Notes: generated from the letters alone by a model not told the origin. A DNA stretch of 64,000 nucleotides from Entomomonas sp945283395 (GCA_946480835.1 CAMLLC010000003.1:62001-126000); one strand, 5' to 3'; positions 7,199-16,892 are shown, counted from the stretch's first letter. Made by a program: numbers and translations.

Positions 7199-10100
7199 AT
7201 ATGTTACAAACTTCCATGGAGCTTGATGAATAGCTTGATAAAGCTCCGTTGACCAAATCTCAAATTGACTATCTTGATTAAGTACAGCAAAATCAGGATA
7301 TTGCCTTACCAATACTCTACTTTGCTGACATTCTCCGGCTGAGTAATCAGTACCTTCATAGACTTTTTGGGCATTTTCTAGTGATTTATCAGCTAGCCAT
7401 CCAAAGGAGGTTCTAATTGCCACTGGTAAAGGTTGTTGCATCCCCGTTTGCCAACTAATTAATAGCTTATTTAACAAACTCTTAGCCTCATTAACAGCCA
7501 TAGCTGATAGGCTCATATAACCATCTAAGCCTAATACTAGCAATCTAGTTATGTAGCCCGTGGCATTAGCTGTTAAAAGGGTTAACCAAGGGGTAATAAG
7601 TTGCCGCCAATTGAACTCTTTAACGGTGACTAATAACTTAGTAGGCAGCGTAAAACAGCTAATATAATCTTCATTAGTTTGATAAACATTAGTTAGCCAG
7701 CCCTGCACTGTTATATCTTGATAGCTATGATGAATAGCTAATTGGTTAGCCACTGCTGCATAGGGAGCAAGTAATAAACTATGCTGTTCTAACAAAGGCG
7801 TTAAGCTACTTAACAACTTATTAGCATAATGCTCTCCAAAGCCCGCCAAGGGTAATTGCCCACTACCCTGTAAGCGGGTTATTTGTTCATTTAATACAGC
7901 CAAGATCTTTTCACTATCACCTCCTGCTAATAGCGCATTCTGTAATAAATGATCGGTTATTTGATAGATTTGCAAGGCATTTAGCTTGAAAGGCTCATTA
8001 TCTTCCAAAAAGTCAGTAGCTTGTGTAAAAGCTACCTTCAATCTTTGACTAAAGAAATAACGAACGGGATGTTTTAAAAAGTTAGCTAACTCCTCTAAGG
8101 CTAAAACATTATCAGCAGGGAAAAAGGCCAAAGGCTTAGCTATATCTGTTGACTTTTCTGATTGATAAACTGCTGACCACTCTTTAGCATAGCTAAACCA
8201 ACTATGATCATTAACAAAATAGCGCCTACTAAAAGGCTGCAATGGATGTAGTTGCGTTAAACCATCTAATAAATTATCGTTATTAGCCGACAGCCAGCCA
8301 CTCGCCAAATGATCTCTTAGCTGACCTATCAATACCGAAGGCGGCTTCTCACTATTATCTCTTATACTCCTTCCTACCCAACTTATATACAAACGTTCCC
8401 TAGCAGATAATAATGCCTCTAATAATAAATATCTATCATCTTCACGACGAGAACGGTCACCAGGCCGATAGTCTTTTGCCATTAAATCAAAATCTATATG
8501 ACTAGTAGCACGAGGGTAATCGCCATCATTCATTCCTAGCAAACATATCACTTTAAAAGGAATAGCTCTCATCGGCATTAAGGTACAAAAGCTGACTGCT
8601 CCAGCCATAAAATTTTGCCTAAAATGTTCCTTATCTATTCCAGATAACCATGCCTCTGTTACTATATTAAGAGGCAAAGCTTCAGTTAAGCCCGCTTCTT
8701 CACAAAGCGTTAACCAATCATCTAAGGAACTAGCCAACTCCACTAACAACACTTGCTCGGTTTCATTACTTGCTACAAACAATAAGTCCATCAATTGCCT
8801 TAACAAACTAACCCATTGTAAAGGTAATAACTGCTGAGCTAACTGGCGATGAGCTTCATCTAATATAGCTAACAAACTAGCTAACTCACCTATTAACACC
8901 GCATTATTACCTCCGATTTCATCAAAAGGTTCTATATGTTGCCAACTATCCCCACTTCCTATTGCATAACCTAGCAACATGCGGCGTAACCCAAAAAGCC
9001 AAGAGTTTTGCTCTTTAGTACTTGCTAACCCAAGAGTTTGTCTTTGTTTAGCATCTAGCCCCCACCTAATGCCTGCCTCATGGATCCACCTATGCAAAAT
9101 AGGTAAATGTTCTTCGCGCCAATTAAAACGTTTTCTTATGGCTGGCACATCTAATAAGTCTAAAATATCAGTTACTGCAAAACGACTGTCTGGCAACTTA
9201 AGCACATACTCTAACGCAATAAGTAAAGGTTCTATGCCCCTTTTACCTCTATCTGACAAAGTATAGGGTATATAGCGCTCATCCTGTTTATCTAGTTGCC
9301 CAAATACTGCTTGAATATGTGGCACGTATTTATCCACCGCAGGCACCATAACTATAATATCACTGGGTGTTAAGGATGGATTGTTATTAAATAACTCTAA
9401 CAATTGGTCATGAAGAATTTCAACTTCCCTTTGAGGACTATGCGCAACATGGAATCTAATAGAATGATCAGTTATTAAGTTAACCGCTGGCCATTGTGCT
9501 CTAGTTTCAGGTAACGATCTTAATTCTAAAATATCATCTTGTAACTGTCCTAATAAGGTCTGAATATTAGGCGTTGAAAAAAGATCAACTTTTCCCCCAT
9601 TGATATTGCCAAACTTTTGTTGGTAACGTTCTGGATCATCATAACTGTCTAACAGGTTAATATAATCTCGACCTTGTTTGCCCCATGCGGCTAATAGTGG
9701 ATGACCAAACTGATGCAAGTCTTGAATAAGTAACTTACTCGTCTTCTTTGCCTGCCGTCTATATTCATGACGTAATAACTGCTTTCCCTCCACTATATCT
9801 AACCAATGATAACGACAAGGGTTATGTATATAAAAAATAATTTGTGTAAATTTAGCTAATATAGCTAAGGCATCCACCATTTGGGCAGGCAATGCCGATA
9901 TGCCAAAAATACTAATTCTTTTAGGCAAATTTTTAGGCGCTTGAGTTAGGCTACTACAGTAAGCCATAAATTGTTGATGTACTCCAGCCCTACTACCTTG
10001 CATAGCTTGTTCGCCCAAATCTGCTAATAGCTTTCGCCATAACGCAGGTTGCCATAGTTGCTCGGGAGGTACGGGTTTGACATGACCTTGACCGTTATTT

Positions 10101-10594
10101 AACTGATCTTTACCAGCTAACCAATCCTGTAACCAATCTGATCTATATACTTGATACTGATCGAATAAATCAGCTAACCTTTCAGCCAATTGATAATGTT
10201 TGCGCTGCTCTGAGTCATCTATTAAAAACTGTTTTAATGAAGCAAATAAAGCATCATCCAAACAATCAGGTAGCAACCTTAATAAGCGCCAGATAAGCGG
10301 CTCTTTGTCTAAAGAAGATTGTCTTGCTACCGCCTGTTCGCCCAACACTAGCCTATAAGCTTGCCATAAAAACCGCGATGGTAATTGAATATTAATAGCA
10401 GCAGCTATACCACAGCCACCTTGTTCTACATCAGCAGCTAATGCTAACTTTAACCATTGCGCTATTCCATTACTTTGCACCAATATTATTTCTGATTCTA
10501 AAGGCGCTAAAGGATATTGGCGCATCCAATTAACAGCTAAGCTTCTCAGTTCTTCAAGGTGATTACCATGGACAATCATCAGCCCTGACTGCAA
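7184..10594 (-). CDS. recC: Exodeoxyribonuclease V gamma subunit (RecC)
   Basis: 1136 residues, close to E. coli RecC (1122). RecC is the Chi-recognising subunit of the RecBCD helicase-nuclease that processes double-strand breaks. The N-terminus IVHGNHLEELRSLAVNW, the block SNGIAQWLKLALA and INIQLPSRFLWQAYR are typical. MRAIPFKVICLLGMNDGDYP and RSRREDDRYLLLEALLSARE mark the inactive helicase-like core. The start is a TTG at 10594 placed six bases after a strong GAGGAGG, better than the internal ATG at 10579. recB and recD, which normally follow, are absent here: the gene runs directly into proB on the opposite strand. Confidence 0.94.
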   Translation of the reverse strand: MQSGLMIVHGNHLEELRSLAVNWMRQYPLAPLESEIILVQSNGIAQWLKLALAADVEQGGCGIAAAINIQLPSRFLWQAYRLVLGEQAVARQSSLDKEPLIWRLLRLLPDCLDDALFASLKQFLIDDSEQRKHYQLAERLADLFDQYQVYRSDWLQDWLAGKDQLNNGQGHVKPVPPEQLWQPALWRKLLADLGEQAMQGSRAGVHQQFMAYCSSLTQAPKNLPKRISIFGISALPAQMVDALAILAKFTQIIFYIHNPCRYHWLDIVEGKQLLRHEYRRQAKKTSKLLIQDLHQFGHPLLAAWGKQGRDYINLLDSYDDPERYQQKFGNINGGKVDLFSTPNIQTLLGQLQDDILELRSLPETRAQWPAVNLITDHSIRFHVAHSPQREVEILHDQLLELFNNNPSLTPSDIIVMVPAVDKYVPHIQAVFGQLDKQDERYIPYTLSDRGKRGIEPLLIALEYVLKLPDSRFAVTDILDLLDVPAIRKRFNWREEHLPILHRWIHEAGIRWGLDAKQRQTLGLASTKEQNSWLFGLRRMLLGYAIGSGDSWQHIEPFDEIGGNNAVLIGELASLLAILDEAHRQLAQQLLPLQWVSLLRQLMDLLFVASNETEQVLLVELASSLDDWLTLCEEAGLTEALPLNIVTEAWLSGIDKEHFRQNFMAGAVSFCTLMPMRAIPFKVICLLGMNDGDYPRATSHIDFDLMAKDYRPGDRSRREDDRYLLLEALLSARERLYISWVGRSIRDNSEKPPSVLIGQLRDHLASGWLSANNDNLLDGLTQLHPLQPFSRRYFVNDHSWFSYAKEWSAVYQSEKSTDIAKPLAFFPADNVLALEELANFLKHPVRYFFSQRLKVAFTQATDFLEDNEPFKLNALQIYQITDHLLQNALLAGGDSEKILAVLNEQITRLQGSGQLPLAGFGEHYANKLLSSLTPLLEQHSLLLAPYAAVANQLAIHHSYQDITVQGWLTNVYQTNEDYISCFTLPTKLLVTVKEFNWRQLITPWLTLLTANATGYITRLLVLGLDGYMSLSAMAVNEAKSLLNKLLISWQTGMQQPLPVAIRTSFGWLADKSLENAQKVYEGTDYSAGECQQSRVLVRQYPDFAVLNQDSQFEIWSTELYQAIHQAPWKFVTYSSND

Positions 10595-10687
10595 TGGATG
10601 CCTCCTCAGTTAGTAGATTATTAAGAAATATGCATAATGCTTAGCTTAACTTGCTAAGCTAAACTATTCAAATCTCTTTTATAGCTA

Positions 10688-11644
10688 TTATTTTAATCTG
10701 CTAAAATCCATTATAAATCTATTAATAGCTATTGCTTGCACAGAACCATGATCTTCATCAGGCAAAACCTGATAAGAAAAATCTACTACCGAGCTAGGCA
10801 TAATTTTTAATACCTTGGCTAATTGCTCTACATTATCTACCATGGCTCGCTTTTTAATAATGTTATTACGTATCATGTCAGTATCGTCAGCTGTTTGCTC
10901 TAAGCTACCAACACTTGTTCTTAATATCAAAGGGGTTGTTTGCTTGGGATGAGCTGGGATATTAGTTAATTGCTGTAGCCTCTGTTCCACTTCCTTTAAA
11001 ACATAGTTATTATCCCACCATATAGAAGGGCTAGCCGCATAATAATATTGAAAGCTAGCAATAGATGTGGCAAAAGCATGAAGTACCAAAAGCCCACCAT
11101 AAGAATGACCGTATAAAGCCTGCTTAGCTGGATTTATCGAATATTTCTTAGCTAACCAAGGCTTAAGCTCTTGTTCGACAAAAGCTAAAAACTTATCAGC
11201 ACCACCACTTAATTGCTTATTATTCTTAAAATAGCTATCTTCATAAATGCTAGGAGTATAATCCTTAGTACGTAATTCTGTTCTTGATAAATGATTACTT
11301 TGGTTAGCAAAATCTATGGCCACTATTATCACTGGCGCTAACACTTTTCTGGATAACAATCTTAGGGCTGCTTGCTGAGCATAAATAAAAGAAACATCTC
11401 CATCTAATAAAAATGCCACAGGATAGCCTTGTTGGTTCTCCATAGGAGGCTCTGTGGGGACAAATACCCTGATGTTATACGTCGTTTTAGTAATGTCAGA
11501 ATAAATATTTATCTGTTGGCTATTAGCTAACGTAATAGGATGCCACTGGTTAATATCTTCAGCCATGCTACACTCTGATAATATAACTAAAATAACCAGC
11601 CATTTCATAAAAAAAAATTTAAACACATGCTTACCTATAGTCAT
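10688..11644 (-). CDS. Periplasmic alpha/beta-hydrolase, siderophore esterase-like (IroE/BesA/PfeE type)
   Basis: A 318-residue member of the putative-esterase (esterase D/IroE) family. A hydrophobic signal segment (about 13-28, KWLVILVILSECSMA) suggests export. The nucleophile motif is GHSYGG with Ser181, and PDEDHGSV near residue 298 gives the likely catalytic His. Family members hydrolyse ferric triscatecholate siderophores to release iron. It diverges from a TonB-dependent siderophore receptor, and two Fur-box-like sites lie between them, which strongly supports an iron role. The exact siderophore is unknown. The first ATG is kept because AAAGGCG lies upstream; the Met at residue 13 is an alternative. 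Confidence 0.82.
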   Translation of the reverse strand: MTIGKHVFKFFFMKWLVILVILSECSMAEDINQWHPITLANSQQINIYSDITKTTYNIRVFVPTEPPMENQQGYPVAFLLDGDVSFIYAQQAALRLLSRKVLAPVIIVAIDFANQSNHLSRTELRTKDYTPSIYEDSYFKNNKQLSGGADKFLAFVEQELKPWLAKKYSINPAKQALYGHSYGGLLVLHAFATSIASFQYYYAASPSIWWDNNYVLKEVEQRLQQLTNIPAHPKQTTPLILRTSVGSLEQTADDTDMIRNNIIKKRAMVDNVEQLAKVLKIMPSSVVDFSYQVLPDEDHGSVQAIAINRFIMDFSRLK

Positions 11645-11675
11645 TTATTCGCCTTTCTTGCATTTAACAGCAAAT

Positions 11676-11694
11676 AATAATGGTTATCATTTGC
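11676..11694 (-). promoter_or_regulatory. Fur box candidate near the esterase start
   Basis: AATAATGGTTATCATTTGC matches about 14 of 19 positions of the consensus GATAATGATAATCATTATC. It lies about 30 bases before the esterase start codon, so Fur-iron binding would block that gene. Confidence 0.6.
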
Positions 11695-11720
11695 TTGTAA
11701 TAATTAGTAATATTATATAT

Positions 11721-11739
11721 GATAATGATTATCATTAAC
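11721..11739 (+). promoter_or_regulatory. Fur box upstream of the TonB receptor
   Basis: GATAATGATTATCATTAAC matches 17 of 19 positions of the Fur consensus. It lies 38 bases before the receptor ATG. Together with the weaker site at 11676-11694 it places the divergent esterase and receptor operon under iron repression. Confidence 0.9.
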
Positions 11740-11776
11740 AACTTCTGCCTAACCTAAGGAGACCAAGGTTTACACT

Positions 11777-14017
11777 ATGCTCGCAACTCAATCCCTATTA
11801 TCTTTAACCAAAAATCCTCTTACTAGTCCACGTTATTCATTACTTCTCACTATAGGTATTACCATAAGTTCGCTAAGCTATCCAATCATTGGTAAGGCAG
11901 AAGAAGCTAACGATTCTATAGAGTTAGATACTTTACAAGTTGAAGGCAAAACGTTAACTGACGCTACTGAAGGAACAGGCTCTTACAAAGCTAGCATAAG
12001 TACTACAGCGCTAAAATTACCCCTTTCACAAAAAGAGATTCCCCAGTCAGTCACTATTATTACTCAACAACAAATTCAAGATCAGAATTTAACAACACTA
12101 GGTAAAGTACTTGAACAAACCCCCGGCATTAACAAGACGCAATATGGGGTCTCTGGTGCCTGTACTACTTGTAATGAATTTATTGCTAGAGGATTCACCA
12201 TCAGAAACTATCAACTTGATGGTATTAATATTTCTACGCCTATGTCTGGTGGTATTAGCGAAGCCGATACAGCAGCCTATGATCGCATAGAAATTGTCAA
12301 AGGTGCTACGGGCCTTTTAAGTGGCGCAGGCTACCCTAGTGCAACTATTAATTTAGTTAGAAAAAAGCCAACTAGCGAACCTTTACTTAAACTAACTAGT
12401 AGTGTGGGGTCATGGAGTACTATCCGCAACGAGCTTGATGTTTCAAGTGATTTAAACCAAGCTGGAACTATTAAAGCAAGAAGTGTCATTACTCAAGAAA
12501 AAGGCAACTCATGGATGGATAGAGTTCATACGTATAGGACATCATTTTACGGAATAGTGGATTTTAGTTTAACACCAAGTACAACAGTAGATCTAGGCAT
12601 TAACTACAGCACATTAAAGACCAATAATGGCGGAGTGCATGCATTTCGCAAATACGATACTAAAACAGGTGACAAAACCCATTTCTCACGCTCTGCTAAT
12701 GCTTCTGCTAATTGGGCTTATAGTTTAATGGAAAGAACTACCCTTTTTGCCGATCTAAAACATTATTTTCAAAATGATTGGCAATTCACTCTAGCTGTTA
12801 ACAATAACTATTTAAATGCAGATAGAGTATATGGAGTTTTAGGCCATAGAGAAATCAGCTTAGTTAATGGCAATGGGATGCTAACTTATGGTAGAGATCA
12901 AAATACCCCTACTGACTATGGTCTAGACACGTCTCTGAGTGGACCATTTTACTTATTCAACAGAAAACATGAACTTATTTTAGGAAGCAACGCCTATCAT
13001 AGTAAAAGAAATGATAGAGTGTTTAGCGGTGCTAGCCTTAGAAATATCAACATTATAGGATGGCAAGGCAATTATCCTAAACCTCCTATCAACTATAGTG
13101 GGATACGGAATAAAGAAAGAGAACAGCAAGTGGGTTACTATTTAGCAACCAGACTCAAACCTACCGATAAACTTTCTATCATACTAGGTGGCCGAGTGAG
13201 TGATTGGCGAAAATCTACCGAAAACACAAACAGTAAATACTCAGCCAATAACTATAGCCGCAGTGAAACAGGTGTGGCCACACCTTATATAGGGACTGTT
13301 TATGATTTAACAACTAATTGGTCAATTTACGCTAGCTATACCAGCATTTTCAACCCTCAAAATGCCCAAACTGTCTCTGGTAGTTATATTGACCCAGAAG
13401 AAGGAAAAGCCTACGAGGCTGGGATAAAAGGCTCCTTTTTTGATGACAAATTAACGACTAGTTTCGCCGTATTTAAAACCAAAATGGATAATTTAGCAGT
13501 ACTTGATAGTGGCAATCTTACTCCATCAGGTGAATCAGCTTACAGAAAAGAAGATGGTACTAAAACTAAAGGCTATGAGTTTGAAATAGCGGGAGAATTA
13601 TTAACTAATTGGCAAATTATGGCAGGCTACACTCATAGTATTACCAAAGATAAAGAAGGCAAAAGGATAAAAACTGACTCTAATCCAGCTGATCAAATTA
13701 AATTATTTACCAGTTATCGACTACCTAATCAATTAAATAAATTGACTATAGGCGGCGGCGTAATTTGGCAAAGTAGAATATTTGACAAATCATTATCGCC
13801 AAGAGACCCTCAAGACATAAGAAAGAAAAAAATTAGAAATGCTCAACAAAATGATTATAGCATTTTAAGTTTAATGGCTCGTTACGATTTTACTGATAAA
13901 CTAAGTTTAGCTCTAAACGCCAATAACTTATTAGACAAAAAATATACCGTCAATACCACTAACTACACTTATGGTGAGCCTAGAAACTTAACGGCTACTT
14001 TAAGCTGGCAATATTAA
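11777..14017 (+). CDS. TonB-dependent ferric siderophore receptor
   Basis: A 746-residue outer-membrane protein. A signal sequence ends near GKAEEAND. The plug domain follows (about 70-180) with IPQSVTIITQQQIQDQNLTT, LEQTPGINK, FIARGFTIRNYQLDG and IEIVKGATGLLSGAGYPSA, typical of FhuE/FpvB-type receptors for hydroxamate or mixed siderophores. The beta-barrel ends in LSWQY, an aromatic C-terminus as expected for outer-membrane insertion. ISTTALKLPL near residue 80 resembles the region of such receptors where self-assembly starts. An AAGGAG lies before the ATG. It leads an operon of accessory iron-uptake genes and is controlled by the Fur box just upstream. The ligand cannot be read from sequence. 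Confidence 0.93.
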   Translation: MLATQSLLSLTKNPLTSPRYSLLLTIGITISSLSYPIIGKAEEANDSIELDTLQVEGKTLTDATEGTGSYKASISTTALKLPLSQKEIPQSVTIITQQQIQDQNLTTLGKVLEQTPGINKTQYGVSGACTTCNEFIARGFTIRNYQLDGINISTPMSGGISEADTAAYDRIEIVKGATGLLSGAGYPSATINLVRKKPTSEPLLKLTSSVGSWSTIRNELDVSSDLNQAGTIKARSVITQEKGNSWMDRVHTYRTSFYGIVDFSLTPSTTVDLGINYSTLKTNNGGVHAFRKYDTKTGDKTHFSRSANASANWAYSLMERTTLFADLKHYFQNDWQFTLAVNNNYLNADRVYGVLGHREISLVNGNGMLTYGRDQNTPTDYGLDTSLSGPFYLFNRKHELILGSNAYHSKRNDRVFSGASLRNINIIGWQGNYPKPPINYSGIRNKEREQQVGYYLATRLKPTDKLSIILGGRVSDWRKSTENTNSKYSANNYSRSETGVATPYIGTVYDLTTNWSIYASYTSIFNPQNAQTVSGSYIDPEEGKAYEAGIKGSFFDDKLTTSFAVFKTKMDNLAVLDSGNLTPSGESAYRKEDGTKTKGYEFEIAGELLTNWQIMAGYTHSITKDKEGKRIKTDSNPADQIKLFTSYRLPNQLNKLTIGGGVIWQSRIFDKSLSPRDPQDIRKKKIRNAQQNDYSILSLMARYDFTDKLSLALNANNLLDKKYTVNTTNYTYGEPRNLTATLSWQY

Positions 14018-14032
14018 CAGAGGAACATAAAA

Positions 14033-14656
14033 ATGTTAGTTTGGTTAAAAAAGGTAATTTTTATAGTCATTATTGGTTTATTAAGTAATCTAGTTAATGC
14101 TCATATGTTTTGGTTAGAAAGGGTTAGCAATGGAAATACTCTCGCTTATTTTGGTGAGCCCCTTGAGGCGAAAAAAGAAGCTACTGATAAATCAGCTTTT
14201 CTTAAGGAGGTTACCGTAGAGCAAGCTGGACAAACGTTTAAAGGTAGTCTGCAAGATAACCATTTATTATTTGCAACCAAGCCAACTAAAGATGTACGTT
14301 TGGCTACTCAATTAGTACATAAAGACATGCTAGTACTTTTTAGAGCTAAAAATAATAGCAATGAACAACAGCCTACAATGGATTATGAGTTTGTAAAGGT
14401 TCAAGATAAACCTAACACCTTTCAACTCTTTTTTAATAACCAACCAGCTGCAAAAAATAAAGTATTGTTAGTCAATCCTGATTTAACTAGCCAACAGTTA
14501 ACAACCGATAAAGATGGCCAACTTATTATAAATATTGTAAATAAAGGACAATACATTTTACAAGCTAGCAATGGCCAAGATAAACTAGGGGAATTTAACG
14601 GTAAAACTTACCAAAAGGTTATATATATAACTACTTTAACTTTTACTAATCCATGA
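14033..14656 (+). CDS. DUF4198-like periplasmic protein of the siderophore operon
   Basis: A 207-residue protein with a signal peptide (residues 1-23, ending VNA before HMFWLERV). The HMFWLE start after the signal and the beta-rich body resemble DUF4198 proteins, which often accompany TonB receptors for metals or siderophores. It begins 15 bases after the receptor stop with AGAGGAAC as ribosome site, so it is co-transcribed. The mature N-terminal His could bind metal, as in related families. A role in passing iron or siderophore through the periplasm is inference. Confidence 0.7.
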   Translation: MLVWLKKVIFIVIIGLLSNLVNAHMFWLERVSNGNTLAYFGEPLEAKKEATDKSAFLKEVTVEQAGQTFKGSLQDNHLLFATKPTKDVRLATQLVHKDMLVLFRAKNNSNEQQPTMDYEFVKVQDKPNTFQLFFNNQPAAKNKVLLVNPDLTSQQLTTDKDGQLIINIVNKGQYILQASNGQDKLGEFNGKTYQKVIYITTLTFTNP

Positions 14657-14677
14657 TAATTTATCAACTCAGCCATT

Positions 14678-14965
14678 ATGAAAAACTATAAGCAAAATCT
14701 TGTTAGCTACCGTCTATCGGTAGCTATTAGGTGTTTCATAGCTATAATAGGCAGCTATACCTTAGCTGCTATTAGCAATGTATTTTTAGCATTACACCTA
14801 CCCCTCACCCCTTCTGAAGCGGTCATAAGTGCTAATATGCTCTGCCTTCTCATCTTTTGCCTGGCTGTCTGCACAGTATTTGCTGTTCACCAACATTGGC
14901 AAGCCTTCCTAGTTATTTTAATACCTAGCCTGATATTGGGCTTATTAAACCATTTTGGTCTCTAA
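14678..14965 (+). CDS. Small membrane protein, DUF3649-like
   Basis: 95 residues with three hydrophobic segments (about 15-40, 48-68 and 73-92). It resembles the DUF3649 family that sits between TonB receptors and PepSY-domain proteins in Pseudomonas iron-uptake operons. It follows the DUF4198-like gene by 21 bases and precedes the PepSY gene by 16. A role as partner of the inner-membrane reductase is inferred from this constant neighbourhood. Confidence 0.72.
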   Translation: MKNYKQNLVSYRLSVAIRCFIAIIGSYTLAAISNVFLALHLPLTPSEAVISANMLCLLIFCLAVCTVFAVHQHWQAFLVILIPSLILGLLNHFGL

Positions 14966-14981
14966 CAAAAGGCATTGTTAC

Positions 14982-16538
14982 ATGAAAGAAGGTTTTAGAC
15001 AGTCTCAAGCTTGGCTTCACACTTGGTCTGGGTTGATAATGGGGTGGCTGCTTTTTATGATTTTTATAACAGGAACCCTTAGCTTTTTCCGTGAAGAAAT
15101 AACCTATTGGATGCACCCTGAACTACCCAACATGGTAGCACAACCTGACCCAAACAAACTATTTGGACAAGCAATTACCCACCTCACTGACAAAGGTAAA
15201 GGAGCTAAGTTTTGGGCTATTAATTTACCCAATGAGCGTAACCCTGCTTTAAAAATAACCTGGTTCGGTAAAACAAACGGCAACTTATTACTTGATCCTA
15301 ACACTGGCGATCCTATTAAAATAAGAGCTAGTGTTGGTGGCAGTTTTTATTATCAAATGCATTTTCAATTATGGTATTTAAACCCTTTTATAGGGCGTAT
15401 CATTATTTGCCTTATCACTCTTTTCATGTCAATTGCCTTAATTACGGGGATCATTATCCACAAAAAAATCTTTAAAGATTTTTTTGTTTTTCGTGCCAAT
15501 AAAGGGCAGCGCTCTTGGTTAGATGGCCATAATGTAACTGCTGTTTTAGCACTTCCTTTTCATCTAATGATTACTTTTAGTGGCTTATTGATTTTAGTGG
15601 TTTTTTTTATGCCTTGGGCTACTAATAGCATTTATGGCAAAGAGCGAGCTAAGATCTATCAAGATGCCTATAACATGCCTAATTTTAATCAAACTGCTAG
15701 TGCTATAACACAATCTGTACCTTCTCTTTCTAAGCTCATAGCACAGTTTGCAGAAATTTATCCTAATAGTAAGGTACAAAACATCATGATTTATAACCCC
15801 CAACAAACTAATAGCCAAATAATGCTATTAGCCTACTCAAGCCAAATTGTTAATCAACCCGCGCTGCTATTTAATAGCCAAGGACAACTTATTGATAAAA
15901 TTCAAGCGACTGGGCCGGCTGCTGCTATTCAGAAAACATTAGATTCACTCCATAGAGGCCGCTTTGCTAACTATCTGCTTAGATGGCTTTATTTCCTGTC
16001 AGGTATAGCCGGCTGTTTTATGATAGCCAGTGGACTCATTCTTTGGACTGTTAAAAGACAAGCCAGATCAGCAAAAGCTTGCCTTAACCACATTCCCTTT
16101 GGTCAAAGATTAGTACAGATCCTAAATGTTAGCTCTATAGCAGGTATTTGTGTGGCTATTCCTAGTTTATTATTAGCTAATAGATTATTAGCTGATACGC
16201 TACCCCACAGATCAGACTGGGAAGTCAGATGCTTCTTTATCGTATGGGGATTCACGCTTATTTATAGTTACCTTAGACCCCACCGACAAGCTTGGGCAGA
16301 ATTATTTGGATTGGCCGCTTTAAGCTGTTTTGCTATTCCTATCATTAATAAGTTAACAACCAGTCAATCACTAGTAACTTATCTTCAAAATAGTAACTGG
16401 CAACTTGCTGGAGTAGAGTTAATCACTCTTGTCTTTGCACTGTTATTTAGTTGGTTAAGTTATAAAATTGTTGCTCACAAATTACCTGCTCAGTGTCGCT
16501 CTAAAGTAAGCAATCAAGCCTTGATGATGGAAAACTAA
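14982..16538 (+). CDS. PepSY-associated transmembrane protein, ferric-siderophore reductase type (PiuB/FpvG-like)
   Basis: A 518-residue inner-membrane protein of the PepSY-TM family. TM1 (about 15-35) follows QAWLHTWSGLIMGW. A periplasmic domain with HFQLWYLNP leads to TM2-TM3, DGHNVTAVLALPFHLMITFS, and after a second periplasmic part LLRWLYFLSGIAG. Conserved His residues flank the membrane helices and may hold haem. Homologues such as FpvG and FoxB of Pseudomonas reduce or help release siderophore-bound iron at the inner membrane. The start is ATG 14982; a longer frame from a TTG at 14955 overlaps the previous gene and lacks family similarity. It is the largest accessory gene of the iron operon. 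Confidence 0.85.
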   Translation: MKEGFRQSQAWLHTWSGLIMGWLLFMIFITGTLSFFREEITYWMHPELPNMVAQPDPNKLFGQAITHLTDKGKGAKFWAINLPNERNPALKITWFGKTNGNLLLDPNTGDPIKIRASVGGSFYYQMHFQLWYLNPFIGRIIICLITLFMSIALITGIIIHKKIFKDFFVFRANKGQRSWLDGHNVTAVLALPFHLMITFSGLLILVVFFMPWATNSIYGKERAKIYQDAYNMPNFNQTASAITQSVPSLSKLIAQFAEIYPNSKVQNIMIYNPQQTNSQIMLLAYSSQIVNQPALLFNSQGQLIDKIQATGPAAAIQKTLDSLHRGRFANYLLRWLYFLSGIAGCFMIASGLILWTVKRQARSAKACLNHIPFGQRLVQILNVSSIAGICVAIPSLLLANRLLADTLPHRSDWEVRCFFIVWGFTLIYSYLRPHRQAWAELFGLAALSCFAIPIINKLTTSQSLVTYLQNSNWQLAGVELITLVFALLFSWLSYKIVAHKLPAQCRSKVSNQALMMEN

Positions 16539-16541
16539 TAA

Positions 16542-16859
16542 ATGATTTTCTTGTTATTAAGTTATTTAATTTTTTGGGCTCTTAGTTGTATTTGCCTAAG
16601 TATCGAAAAACATGCCAATAAGATTTTCGCAAAAAAGATAACTGCTAGTGCTAGCACTAAACTTGGCTTAATAGGTTATATCACGTTATTAATAACCTTA
16701 TCATTAGCTATTTATCTACTCGGGACGGGCATTGGACTTGTCTATTTTTTGGCTACCCTTTCTTTGGCGCATTTTATTATCGTTATGTTAGTTAGTTATG
16801 GGCCGAAATATTTATTATTACTTACAGGCTTATTACTAGCAAATAGCAAGACAAATTAA
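16542..16859 (+). CDS. Small membrane protein, DUF3325-like
   Basis: 105 residues with about four hydrophobic segments; it resembles DUF3325 proteins, which end many Pseudomonas TonB receptor-PepSY operons. It starts three bases after the PepSY stop, so the two are coupled. It ends at a long perfect hairpin, marking the operon end. No biochemical function is known for the family. Confidence 0.72.
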   Translation: MIFLLLSYLIFWALSCICLSIEKHANKIFAKKITASASTKLGLIGYITLLITLSLAIYLLGTGIGLVYFLATLSLAHFIIVMLVSYGPKYLLLLTGLLLANSKTN

Positions 16860-16892
16860 CTAGGTTAGAGGGGATGTCCCCTCTAACCTAGT
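16859..16892. terminator. Long perfect hairpin shared by the iron operon and hflC
   Basis: Bases 16859-16874 and 16877-16892 are exact inverted copies of 16 bases around TG, with a GAGGGG/CCCCTC core. It begins on the last base of the DUF3325 gene's stop and includes the hflC stop codon on the other strand. There is no good U-run in either direction, but the stem is very stable, so a two-way transcription stop or mRNA 3'-end protector is likely. Confidence 0.7.
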
